This document shows, piece by piece, positions 23,501 through 34,420 of a stretch of 64,000 bases of DNA (position 1 is its first letter; each line of letters starts with the position of its first letter). Both the position numbers and the translations under genes were made by a program. The DNA is from Rallus limicola. Lineage: Eukaryota; Chordata; Aves; Gruiformes; Rallidae. The notes below the pieces were generated by a model. That model searched no databases, was not told the origin of the DNA, and was given only the letters and a program-made list of their open reading frames with translations. The DNA lies in assembly GCA_022605955.1 (NCBI GenBank), contig JAKCOZ010000005.1, positions 56,424,750 to 56,488,749 of the forward strand, given 5' to 3'.

Positions 23501-26500
23501 AAAATTTACACAAAAAAGAGAGACTTTTGGCCTAGAGGTACAATAAAAGCAGTTGTAGTATTTTTATCAAGGAGCAGGTTTGTGGAAGAGGAGCACCAGC
23601 ATCAGGGGTGTACAACAGAGAATTGGGTTTATTTTTGCAGAAACTCCTTCCAGCCAAACTCATTGTTACACCACCTACTCTGTTCAATGAGGAGGACATC
23701 ACAGTTCTAGTGGTCACGTTGGCTAATCCCTCCTCCAGACCATGAACAGTGGAAAAGCCAAGGATGTTTCTGAGTTAAGGAACCTTCTAACCTTCTGCTG
23801 CAGGGGAAAGGTCTCATCTTCACTGTCACAGAGCAAATGGCCTCACACCAGTGAACGCATCTACCCATCCCATGAGGTGGTGGAGAAAGGAAGGTCACAC
23901 AAGAGATGTGGTGCCAGTGACCGTGCTCACATCCAGAAGTGGTGGGGTGAAATAAGAACCTAAACCAAGCAGAACCTAGATCTCAGCAAGAGAGGGGAAG
24001 CAGATGGTTAAATACAAAGATGTGAAGTCAGGCTTGAAATCACCTTTGCTGCTGTGAAAGGCCAGGATAATAGCAGATCCCAAGACTTTCAGGGTTTTCC
24101 AGGATGGCCCAAACCCAAGGTCATCCCAACACGTCATCAAAAGACCTTTGGTGCAGAAGTGCCAAGGAGGGTGGAATCACCCTTGCTCCATTATCAGCTG
24201 GTTTTAACCTCTTGCCAAAAGCATGGCTTACTAACAAGGAACTGAGACAGAGGATATTTTGGTTCGGGGCTGGTTGTGAGTGAAGCTCTAGCTCAAGCCA
24301 TTCTGGCTGGAGCTCAGCATCATTCAAAGCCCAGGTTTGGCTGGGCTGTGGTTCAAGAAAACAAGCCATTGGCCCAATGGTCTTTGCTTCCTTCAGGACG
24401 TGGCCGATTGCTCAGTGCTTGGGATCACATGGGATGTAGGAGTGGATTTGGGGGGCACTTGTCTGTGGAGAAAGGACTGTGTAGTTTTTGTTTAGTCTAG
24501 TTGTAAATGTCATACGTTATATATCCTTCACCATTTCCTCATAAGACCACTTCACTAATGGATATCTGCACCAGGAAACTTCTGTGGCTAGACAGCCAAA
24601 GTTTTACCTTCTTCATTTTCAGCCCTTCCTTATAACTCTGTAATTCCTCAGGATTTATGTCATTCCAGCATTTGTTTCATTCTCCCCCAGTTGCTGCTAG
24701 CCAAGCCAGTGATATTTCATTTATTTTAATCTTTCTTCCAGAACTTCCATTTTTCCAAGCTGAATCTTGGTGACTTTCTTTTTTCCCCCTGATGTTCATC
24801 TTATTTGCCAAAGAGAGGCTAAGGCAATATTGCATTTTATCCAAAATTAAAATAATTTTATTAAAGTGGCCAACTTGTCTTACCCAGCACTGATCATCCA
24901 CTTTGCCTTTTAACTTTGATAACAGTGACAGTGAAAGAAACCTAAGTCACTAACTCAAACTGCTGGGGCTGCCTAGTTTCTGGGGGGGGAGGAAACCCAA
25001 AAGAATTAAACTGAGATATTTGGGGGTTTGGGTATTGCTAAAGCTACTCATATATAAGCACAGCAGTGTGATGTAACACAGATGGATTACTATTTTGTGT
25101 GGAATAACTAAAAGGTGGGGTTTTTGGGTACACTTAGATCAGTTACATGTATTCTCTAAACATTATCATTTATAATTTTGTGTGTAAGGAATCCAAACTT
25201 TGTATTGTGTTTCCCTGTGTGGAGAAGAACACTTGGCTGAATAGCTCTGAGAAACTCTTACATCAGACCTGCAGCAGGCAATTACTAAACATTGAGGGAA
25301 ACCGCTTCCTACATCAGCTGATACATCATATTATAATCCTTTTAACAGTAAAGGGGAAAAAAATTAAGTTCAGATGGGTGTGTGCACCTAAAATTTTTGG
25401 GGGGTGCTTCCTACTCCATTAGCATTGGCCTTTTCTTTTCAGGGAATAAGGTTTCTATCAAATTTTGCTGGTGTCAGCCAACAGACCCCCACTTGCAAAA
25501 GTCATGAGAGGGCAAAAGTCAAACGATGGTTGTGCTCTTTAGTTTGCATTTTAAAAGCCTGCCAAGTTATTCACAGAATATGAAGAAATAAAGGGTTTTA
25601 AACGTTAATTAAACACATTTGTCTTTTCTTCTGTATGCAAGATGTTGTGACTCTGGGGCTCATACCTGGGTATAGTGTAGCTACACCAAGATAAATACAT
25701 GTGTTGATGAGGCAGACCTAGTATTTCCACAACAAGCAAAGGAGCTGTCTTGCCAGAGAGGTTCTTGGTTTCTAGCGTCCTGGTGCAGCTCAGCCAGGGC
25801 TGAGCTGTGATAAGGGACCTCAGAATTTCCTCAGGTGGTGGCTCAGGGTGGGAGACGTGCTCACAGCTCTCAGCACTGGTTTCCATGTCTGCCCAAAGCT
25901 GTGCATGTGATTTTCCATCACTTTCACCCTTGGGAATGGAGCCAATTATCCTTTTCCTACAGAAGGCTCCACAGCCCTTTCTTCCTGATGACAGAGCCCT
26001 ATGTTTGCCCCCTTCCCAGACCTTGCAAACTTCCCTTGGCCCCTTACCCCAGACCACAATTTCCCCCATCGTCCTCCTTGCCAACCCAGCAGCCGCCTTC
26101 CCTCCCCACAGCTCCATCCCCTTTCATCTCCTGCTTCTCCTCCCTAACTCATGGGCTACCTTTGACTTGCAAATGCTCATATTCCAGTCCCTCCTTCTCT
26201 GTGGAAACTTTAACAAATGCACCAACATCTGCTATAGTTAGTCATCACACTTAATGTACAGGATATTCCAGCTGGCTTCACTCTCCTTTTATTATGTATT
26301 GGAAAGAGGCTTCATCTGCACTCCTCTGGCTTGGCCAGACACATGCCCAGACTCACCTCTGCGTGGTGTGGGTGCAGCTGGGGTACCATGGGGTGCCCCT
26401 TGGCCACACACACCTGGCATCCCCTAGTCCAGCACCTTGCTGCACCCCAGCTGCCCTTCTGTTGGCCCATACAGCCAAGGTGGGACATGCCTGGGCTTTG

Positions 26501-27170
26501 GGGTCTTTCTTTGAAGGGATGTGATGTCCCATGAACGCAGCCTAAGTTTGAGTAGCCGGTATATAGATGGATACCCCTGCTCAAGCACTTTCAGATGGCT
26601 GGTGAGATGGTCCCTTGGCCTTGCTACCTACAGTGTAGCTGCCATTCTGCATGGCAAGACCTCTCTGCTGAAAGCTCATGTTTGCAGGTAATCAGCCCCT
26701 TCCCGTAGCTAAGGGCAGAGCATCCACCCTCCATCTGACTCTGGGAAGGTGCTCAGCTCCTTGGCAGAAGAAGGGAACTGAAACAATAGAAATTCCAGCC
26801 CAAAGCCCTCACCTCATGGGAAGCAAGAGCCAGAATGACCTCAGACACCATCACACGGGCCACGTCCACAGCATATTGAAAATGCAAACACTGCATCACT
26901 TGGAGCTGGGGTTGCCTGGAGAGTCAAGCAGGTGAGAGCAGGAGGGAGGAGAGGGAAGGGACTGGGCATGGTTTTGGGGGAGAAGGAGAGGCAGTCACCA
27001 AAGAATAAATAAATATCTTCAATTAATTAATGAAAAAAAAAAAGAAAAAGAAAAAAGCTATGAAAAATCTGGTGTTTGGGTGCAAAAATGTATGCTACCC
27101 TTTTTCTTCCATCAGTTTTCTTCCTGCACCATGGTCTTCAGCTGAGCAGGTGGGTGTGAAGCATCTTGTC

Positions 27171-27210
27171 ACCAAAGGGCACCAAAGGGCACCAAAGGGC
27201 ACCAAAGGGC
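27171..27210. repeat. Four perfect tandem copies of a 10-bp unit
   Basis: ACCAAAGGGC is repeated four times with no mismatches (27171-27180, 27181-27190, 27191-27200, 27201-27210). Perfect identity implies recent expansion. Confidence 0.99.
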
Positions 27211-27301
27211 ATGAATTCTGTTCAGCCAGGATACAAAACAAAGCTGCTGCAAGATGCTTGGACAAAGCAAAAGTTAAAATGTGAAAAGGGACTGAGGATT
27301 T

Positions 27302-27738
27302 CACAGAATCACAGAGCTGTAGGGGTTGGAAGGGACCTCCAGAGATCATTGGGTCCAACCCCCTGCCAAAGCAGAGTCCCTAGGACAGTGCACACAGGGC
27401 GGTGTCCAGACGGGGCTGGAATCTCTCCAGAGAAGGAGACTCCACACCCCCTGGGCAGCCTGGCCCAGGGCTCCCTCATCTTCACTGGGGAAAAGTTCTT
27501 CCCCACATTGGTGTGGAACTCCCTGTGCTCCAACTTGCAGCCATTGCCCCTTGTCCTGTCCCCACAGACACTGAAAAGGGGCTGGCCATTTCCCCTGCAT
27601 CCCATGCTTAAGATAATTATAAACATTAATTAGGTCCCCCCTTAGTCTTCTCTTCTCCAGGCTGAACAGCCCCAGCTCCCTCAGCCTTTCCTCACAGGGG
27701 AGATGCTACAGGCCCTTCATCATCTTCCTAGCCCTAAG
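27302..27738 (-). mobile_element. CR1 LINE 3' fragment, subfamily C
   Basis: The + strand starts CACAGAATCACAGAGCTG, then AGGGGTTGGAAGGGACC, CCCCTGCCAAAGCAGAG and GTCCAGACGGGGCTGG. The minus-strand frame is open from about 27626 and ends in the subfamily-C C-terminus ([29 protein letters not shown]). It is 5'-truncated near 27738 with a diverged end. Confidence 0.96.
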
Positions 27739-28270
27739 GACTTCGAGGTGCACGTGTTGACATGGTGGCCTGGCTGGAGAGCAAGAACCTGCAGAGCATT
27801 CAAAGCACATTATTCACATCAGGCGTGCGGTGAGGAAAAACACAACAGAAGCACACTGAGGCCATGAGCAGCCCAAAACAGGTCCTGGGGCTGACTTCAC
27901 ACACGATCTGTGTCCTCAGATGTTTCCATTTAATTCCCTTTGTGAAACATAACTGGTGTATTCACCTTCCTAGATAAATACAGACCCATGTCATGCACTT
28001 GTTCCCCCAACAACACTTTACAAAGGAGCTTTTGTTTTTTCTCCTCGAGTGTTTGATTGTCTTCAGGAAAGAGATAGAAGATGGTGAACATAGTTGGTTT
28101 TCTCTAATTGTAGGTGAAGCTCCCAGGTCAGGAGGATTTCCAGCTGCTCATGTGTTTCCCTCATTTTGGTGTGAGAACGGTAAGTGCAGAAGCTGTTTCT
28201 GAACTCTGTTTCTAAACATATATGCCTCAATTTGAGCATACAAACAGGAGGGGAATTCAACTTTTTAAGA
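27739..28270. other. Spacer between CR1s
   Basis: Unique sequence with no recognised element or exon. Confidence 0.5.
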
Positions 28271-28566
28271 GGCCAGACAATGGCAGGACAAGGAGGAATG
28301 GATTAAAGCTAAAGGAAGGAAGTTTTAAATTAGATATTAAGGGGAAGTTCTTTGCAGAAAGAGTGGTGAGGGGCTGGAACAGGCTGCCCAGAGAGGGGAT
28401 GGGTGCCCCGTCCCTGGCGGGTGTTGAAGGCCAGGTTGGCTGGGGCCCTGGGCAACCTTGTGTAGCTCCAGGCCTGGAGGTTGGTGTCCCTGCCTGTGGC
28501 AGAGGGATTGGAACTCTGTGACCCTTGGGGTCCCTTCCAACCCAGACCATTCTATGATTCTATGAT
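28271..28566 (+). mobile_element. CR1 LINE 3' fragment, subfamily A
   Basis: Sense copy beginning at GGCAGGACAAGGAGG in ORF2 and ending with two tail units (CATTCTATGATTCTATGATT). The sense frame encodes TRRNGLKLKEG, FFAERVVRGWNRLPRE and the subfamily-A end APGLEVGVPACGRG. It is strongly 5'-truncated. Confidence 0.96.
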
Positions 28567-29944
28567 TTGGGGTCCTTTGGTCAATTTTATTTTGGGTAAA
28601 TAAAATCTGCCTTAGGACAGCTCTGTGGTTTTCAGTAGACGTGATTTCAGACACATAAACTCCTAAAAATCCTTTTTCCCTTTTATTTTCCTTCATTGCC
28701 CAAGAATTCACCATCTCCTTCAGAGACCAGCAGGTTTCTCACCACAGACCAAAGACAGGGATGATCTGAAAATGATGTGTTTAGTTACCAGATGCAGTGA
28801 AACCTGTTGCAAAAGGAGTTGTGGTGTCCGTGTGAGGACTGGGCTGATGTTCTGGATCCGTGCTGGCCTTTGGGGTGCAAGAGAGGGGTAGTCTTGGCTG
28901 AGTTCATGGTGAGCTGTGTGAAAGGGGCTCGGAGGAAAGCTGATTTCATTATTTCCAAAGACTGAGACTGCGGGATAACAAAAAGATGGAGCTTATCTAC
29001 GTGATCGATGAGAAAGAAATCCAAGTGGAATCCATTTAAGGTTAAGTTTGGTACTTTCAGTTTGAAATATTGACAATAAGTGGAGGAGTCATTCCCTTTA
29101 AAGAGAGTGACATCATCACAAATGGAGCTATCGATGCGCTCCATAAATTTCCCTGAAGTTACTGCAGGTGACAGGCAATGTCTTCTAGGAAATGGAGGAT
29201 GTTCAAGGAAGCCATAAATAACTCCTGCACTGCTATAACCACAAAGTTTGACGTGGCAAAACATGAAAGAATCCAGATAAATTTGTTGGGAAATGGGTGA
29301 TTTACCCATGAAGAAAGCTAGACCCTCTTTGCAAAGAATAGATCTTGGAAGAATTTGAAACATATACTGTCAGAGAAGATCTTCCAGGACATGGCTGGAA
29401 ATTTAAAAAAAATAAAATAAAAGAGAGAGACTAATTTCCTTGTGGCTAAAAATATGTGGGGAAAATAAAGAGAGCTCCACCAGAGGAAAGATTCATCCTT
29501 TCCTGAACTCATCTGCTACTGCAAGCATTAGCTGACGCTTGGGATTCATTAAATGCTCAACAAACATCCACTTTATTTTGGAAAAATCAGGAAATTATTA
29601 ATAGCAGTGCCTTGGATGTCTGGACATGCCTCACTTCAGACAGGTATGTTATTTTAATGCTGGAATATGCAAGCAAATGCAAGGTGAGTTTGGTTTTTAC
29701 TGAATTCCGTGCTTGAGAATAGGCTGCTGACTAAACATTGTGTAGCCTGAGTGGATGTATTTTGAAAAAAATAATCTCAATATGCTTAGTCTGAGTCCAG
29801 TATCACCGCCTAAATTCTGGTAGATGAAGATTTTCAATGGAGACTTCCCTTAAAAATCCCCCAAATTGATAAAATTCATGAGAAGTGGATCTGTGAAGCC
29901 TCACTTCTCTCTGAAAATAAGCATGAAATCATATACACTAAGAA

Positions 29945-29984
29945 TTATTTGGAAATAAAAATGCTTATTTGGAAATAAAAATGG
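29945..29984. repeat. Two tandem copies of a 20-bp unit
   Basis: TTATTTGGAAATAAAAATG followed by C, then again followed by G; the two 20-bp copies differ only at the last base. Confidence 0.97.
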
Positions 29985-30479
29985 CTGCAATGCTTAGATA
30001 AATTCCTTGTCTCAGTAAAACCAACCCAGCAGGCCAGGAATGGTGGTAAACCCACGCAGGGGGCAGCGACTGAGGCAGGCTCAGGCCTTCACTGGTGTAA
30101 ATCAGCATAGTGCTGCTGATCCACACCAGCTCCTGGCTCCTTCCCCCGCTGCCATTGTTTGAGTGGACACACTGTAATTTAAGCCAGCATGTTCCCCTAA
30201 TTAAAAAAATAGACAAATGACAGAATTTGACTCAAAACCCACCATCCTTCATGGTTTACATTTCCTACGGAGGGAGTTAACTGGTAAGATGTACATGTTT
30301 ATTGGTTTCCTTCTTTGTGCTTTTACAAGTATTTTTCTCTTTGATGATCTAAACCATATGTTGAGGTACTTTGGAGGATTATTTTATCAGTTCCTCTGCA
30401 GTACAGGAGAAATACCAGGGCAGAGCCCATAGGTTTGCACACATACACGCCAGTAAATCATCCCTTGTTCCTGAGCAGC

Positions 30480-30680
30480 CAAGCTGCCATATTGATAAAT
30501 AGTCCGTGTCACATTAATTTAATTCTGAATCACTCTGAGACATCGTTTTGTTAGAAATATAAATTTTGTGGTGTAATGGAATGTGTTAAGCCTTTAACAA
30601 ATGAACATTTAATGGCTGCTCATGAAAAAACATAAATAATCAGAAATAAAATTAGAGGGATGGGTAATGAGCGTATGAAG
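30480..30680. promoter_or_regulatory. Candidate conserved noncoding block
   Basis: AT-rich unique sequence with several homeodomain-like cores (ACATTAATTTAATTCTG, ACATTTAATGG) and a FOX-like AACATAAATAATC. No coding frame is visible. It may be constrained regulatory DNA; comparative data would be needed to decide. Confidence 0.25.
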
Positions 30681-31064
30681 CAGCACGGCGTGGCCCTGCT
30701 TCCCCAGGGCAGGGCGCAGGTGGGAGCAGCATCCGCCTCCTCTCCTTCTCTTTGGTGGCTTCAACAGGGGTATAAATGCCTGAACTTGACATACAAAGTC
30801 TGAGTCCTTTTATTTTAATAGCCTAAAATGTAAAAAATAATCTGTTAGGCCATTTTTGGTGGTAACATTGAAAAGCACCTGTTCTTCCCTCCATTCCTCT
30901 CTACCTTTATTACTACTATTTTCTTTAATTTATTCCTTTACACTCCTAGCTGAACTCCACACATGTCCCATGATCAGAAAAACCCTAATTTTCTCATCAC
31001 CAGCTCTTTGTGAGCTTGTCTCATGCCTCTGCTGTGTGTCAGCATTTGCACAGTTCTGGTAACA

Positions 31065-31210
31065 GCCAACATATTTTTATATAAAAATATAGCATATTTA
31101 ATATAGAATATATAAAATATTAAAATATAGCTTTTTACACATGCATATATATGCTAGAAATATAGCATATAAAATATTTTAAATACAACTATGGCGTATA
31201 TGGCATATAA
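31065..31210. repeat. AT-rich palindromic low-complexity tract
   Basis: Recurring ATATAGCATAT-like words. It contains a perfect 20-bp palindrome at 31071-31090 (ATATTTTTAT and its reverse complement) and a 12-bp palindrome GCATATATATGC at 31143-31154. Confidence 0.92.
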
Positions 31211-31873
31211 AAATGTTTTCCCCATTTTTTCCCCCTGAACCACCTATAACTATTTTTTAAATTTTTAAATTCTAATTTTTTTAAACTCCTGCAGCCAGGA
31301 CCTGCTAGAGGCATCAGCTTTCCAGGCTGCTGCAGCCTCACTGGACTTGTCCACACATGGGTTTTTGGGGAAGCCGCAACCTCAGCCTGCAGGAATGGGG
31401 ATCCGTTAGTCCCTGGGTCAACTCGAGGGCAAGATGTTAAGCACAAAAGTGTTGTGTGATTAGTGGCAGTCACTGGAAAGAAGGTTTAGTGTCTGTGACT
31501 ATAGGCAGCTTGTGGACTTCAGCCAAAACGCTCTCTTTAAATATCAGAAAGTATCCCTAAAATTGCAAGCCTTTGGAGACCAAGGCACTCTGCAAACTGC
31601 CAAGAAAAACAACACATAGAGCATAAATCTGAAACAACCACTTCTTCCAGCTATGGAGGGACCAAACGACAAAACACTTACCTAAATGCTTTTTATTTGC
31701 ATTACCATTTGTTCAGAAATGACCTGAAAGTCTCCGTGGCTTCGCCTTTATGCATGGCTCCTGCACCAAAATTCCTGTCTCTGGGGTGTTGGAGTTAATC
31801 AGATTCATTGTTTATGGGTACATGGGAAAGGGGGCATAAAACCATCAGGTGTGCCCCTTGGTTTCTCCTCCAG

Positions 31874-32312
31874 GGTGTCCAAAGAAGGGCAACCAGGCTG
31901 GGGAAGGGGCTGGAGGGGAAATCCTCTGAGGAGCAGCTGAGGGAGCTGGGGGGGTTCAGCCTGGAGAAGAGGAGGCTGAGGGGAGACCTTCTCCCCACCT
32001 CCCCTGCCCTGCCAGGAGGGTGCAGAGAGGTGGGCGCTGGTCTCTTCAGCCAGGGGCCAGGAGCTGGGACAAGGGGCAATGGGCTCAAGCTGTGCCAGGG
32101 CAGGCTCAGCTCAGCTGGGAGGGCAAAGTTCTTCCCTGGCAGAGTTATCAGGGCCTGGCCCAGGCTGCCCAGGGAGGGAGCTGAGTCCCCACCCCTGGAT
32201 GGTTTTAAAAAAAAGGGTTGATCAGGTATTTAGGGATCTGGTTTAGCACAGGACAGGAATGATTGGACTCAATGATCTTAAAGGTCTTTTTCAACCTGGT
32301 CATTCTGTGATT
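31874..32312 (+). mobile_element. CR1 LINE 3' fragment, subfamily B
   Basis: Sense copy starting at GTGTCCAAAGAAGGGCAACC and ending near CATTCTGTGATTT. The sense frame is open to 32221 and encodes RLRGDLLP, TRGNGLKLCQGR and FFPGRVIRAWPRLPRE. An A-run (32207-32214) and a changed 3' segment match the 12845 copy, so these two share a variant of subfamily B distinct from the 16187 and 37991 copies. Confidence 0.96.
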
Positions 32313-32849
32313 TTCTCTGCTGCTTCTCCTTCCTTTGCACCGGGGCTGGCAATTTGTGAGTGGCTAAAGTGTTTCGCCAGCCTTAGCTTGAACTTTTGAA
32401 CACAGAGGGGACACCTCCTGGTCCTTAATTTATAATGGTTAAAATTCACATCTGTGTTTTAGTTGGAAATCACCTGGGTTCTGCTTCCAGCCTCTGTATG
32501 TCTGATACCATCCCCTGCATCGACCTGGTCAGAAAGGTGGTCCTGGTGTCCTGGTCAATACCCCCAGCTCCTTCTCTGTATTTTCCTTCACCAGAGGCAT
32601 GGGATGCTGATATGTTCTCAAGGTCCACTGTAAATCAGCGAATCTCTCTCCCTAGGATTTGCTCACGATTTGAAAATCTGACTTGAAACAATCGCCTTTC
32701 CCCCAGGGCACCATATGCAACTTCAATATATTAGTGGCGAAGGAAAATATGCTGCGCTTGGCGTTTACAATTCCCACTCTAATTTACCAGACAGGTGTTT
32801 CTGAGGAACAGCTCATCTGGCAAGAAGAAGGAGGGTCACTGGGTTGGGG

Positions 32850-32882
32850 CTTTCTTTTTCTCTTTTTTTTTTTTTTTCTCTC
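32850..32882. repeat. T-rich tract
   Basis: Pyrimidine tract with an uninterrupted run of about 15 T. It is partly complementary to the A-rich tract 350 bp downstream. Confidence 0.95.
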
Positions 32883-33230
32883 CCTCTTATTTTCATTAAG
32901 GACACAGACTTGCAAGCAGCTGGTAGAAGGAATTGCTCGGGGGAACCTGTCCCCCAACATCAGCAGCCACAGGGGAGAAAGTCAGGAGAAGATGGCCATG
33001 CTTGCTCAGAAAAGGTCCAGCCAAAACCCTTGATTTTTCATTGAACAGCTCCCTGGTTCCCAAAGGTGACCAGTTCCAGGGCGCTCTCTCTGGAAAAACA
33101 ACAGGATTTTGCCCTTTCCCTGAAAAATAGCCTTTTGCTGAGACTTTCTCCAGGACGAGGACCAACTTCACTGGTTCTGAAACTTGTGGCTGGTGTTCCT
33201 GCCAGCCAGCCAGCACTTTCGTCCTTAGAG

Positions 33231-33303
33231 AGAAAAGAAAACAAAACACAAAAAAAAAAAAAAAACCCCAAAAAAAAAAAACCAAAAAAAGAAGAAAAAT
33301 ACA
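33231..33303. repeat. A-rich tract
   Basis: A-rich run with two long A stretches separated by CCCC and CC, then AAGAAGAAAAAT. There is no CR1 tail or clear retrocopy next to it, so it is called low complexity. Confidence 0.95.
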
Positions 33304-33485
33304 AAATTAGGCTCAACTAAATTAATCCTGTTCTGAGAGCTAAATATGGTCAGGACATCTGTGACCTCCCTCGACTTCACCCTGGCTGAGCGGGGACAAT
33401 AGCTGCCATGTGCCACCCTTTGTTGTTGAGCCTGGAAAAGATTTCTAATCCCAGAATAACACAGGCGTGCACCCATGCACGTAGG

Positions 33486-33570
33486 CACACACACACACAC
33501 ACACGGATACACACACACGGATACACTCACACATGGATACACACAGACACACACACACTCACACACAAGC
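33486..33570. repeat. Interrupted (CA)n minisatellite
   Basis: (CA)n with repeated interruptions of the form CACGGATA, CTCACACATGGATA and CAGACACA. Alternating purine-pyrimidine sequence of this kind can form Z-DNA. Confidence 0.95.
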
Positions 33571-33666
33571 GCTGCTGAGCTCACATCTCCCATCCGAAAG
33601 GGAAGAGTTGGCAGCAGGGCTGCCCTCACAGCGTTGGAGGGATGAAAGAGCCCCCCCCACCCCCCG

Positions 33667-33667
<1 letters not shown>

Positions 33668-33705
<38 letters not shown>
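33668..33705. repeat. (CA)n microsatellite
   Basis: Pure CA dinucleotide repeat, about 18-19 units, preceded by a C-rich tract. Likely polymorphic. Confidence 0.97.
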
Positions 33706-33706
<1 letters not shown>

Positions 33707-33769
33707 CTCCTTGCTTCATAAAATCCGTGTGTACACAAAGGTTTTCCTTTGGTCTACAGATGTCCATTC

Positions 33770-34420
33770 CTAGTGTTACAAGGTGCAAATTCCGAGGTTG
33801 GGCAGACGCTGGAAGCTGTGTTCTCGTGTTGAAATGCCGGTATGTGGTCCGCGTGTCTCTGATCTCCAGAGTTTCCTAGCATGACATCTTTCATCATCAT
33901 CATCAAGCTGGAGGACGTCGATACATGTGGCCACCAGATTCCCTTCCAGCGTGAAGACGACGGGGCCCGCATCCTTTAACTCCCCTCTTTCCCCTGCTAC
34001 CCGCGATGCTTTAAAGTCTCTCTTGCCCGGCTTCACGGGACGCCTGGCCTCGCAGCGCCGAGCCAAAACACTCCCCTAAATAAGGGCACATGCCAAAAGG
34101 AGACGGTTGGAGCCCTCGCTCCAGCCAGCAACGCTCTAACCTCTCCCTGCCCCTCTTTGAAGGGGACGGGTGAGGGTCACCCCGCAAACCCCCGCTGATC
34201 GGTTCATCTTGCCCCATGTCAGGAAATGGTGGCCTTTTCTTCTTTATTTTTTTGGGAGGAAGTGGTTAACTCTTCCTTCACCGCCCCACGATGGGATTCA
34301 TTTGTGGACGCGCTCTTCAAATCAAGAGCGAGGGAGACCGGAGGAAAACAGGGGGCTCGGCGGGATGCCTGTGGAGAACGGCCACGACCGCCCGCAGCAG
34401 AGGACCCCCTACCCTGGGTA
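33770..34420. promoter_or_regulatory. CpG-rich patch, candidate CpG island
   Basis: About 30 or more CpG dinucleotides by hand count, in clusters such as GAAGACGACGGGGCCCGC, CACGGGACGCCTGGCC, TCGCAGCGCCGAGCC and GGCCACGACCGCCCGC. Flanking sequence on both sides is CpG-poor. The length and density are near what is usual for an avian promoter CpG island, so an unannotated transcript start or an orphan island is possible. No TATA box or exon was convincingly placed; CCCTAAATAAGGGC at about 34074-34087 is a CArG-like near-match only. Confidence 0.45.

Larger units (their letters stand above)
18064..27301. other. 9.2-kb CR1-free block
   Basis: No CR1 or LTR could be recognised across this block, the longest such gap in the window. 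It contains a CpG cluster (19670-19865), a candidate noncoding element (20360-20560), short homopolymers (A-rich at 18424-18435, 23450-23460 and 27030-27056) and a four-copy 10-bp tandem repeat (27171-27210). The longest frame, 170 codons on the minus strand (25605-26117), overlaps two long frames on the other strand and resembles no known protein. Confidence 0.6.
28567..31873. other. AT-rich single-copy stretch
   Basis: Repeat-poor, AT-rich sequence. It contains an unexplained 192-codon minus-strand frame (28785-29363), a 20-bp tandem duplication (29945-29984), a candidate noncoding block (30480-30680) and a very AT-rich palindromic tract (31065-31210). No family was recognised in any frame. 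Confidence 0.55.

Noticed and set aside
25605..26117. 170-codon minus-strand frame with 144- and 139-codon frames opposite
   Set aside because: Three overlapping frames in pyrimidine-rich sequence; stop codons are rare for compositional reasons. No family was recognised.
33231..33303. A-rich tract as the poly(A) of a processed pseudogene
   Set aside because: The upstream 350 bp shows no recognisable coding sequence, no polyadenylation signal at the expected place and no flanking direct repeat.
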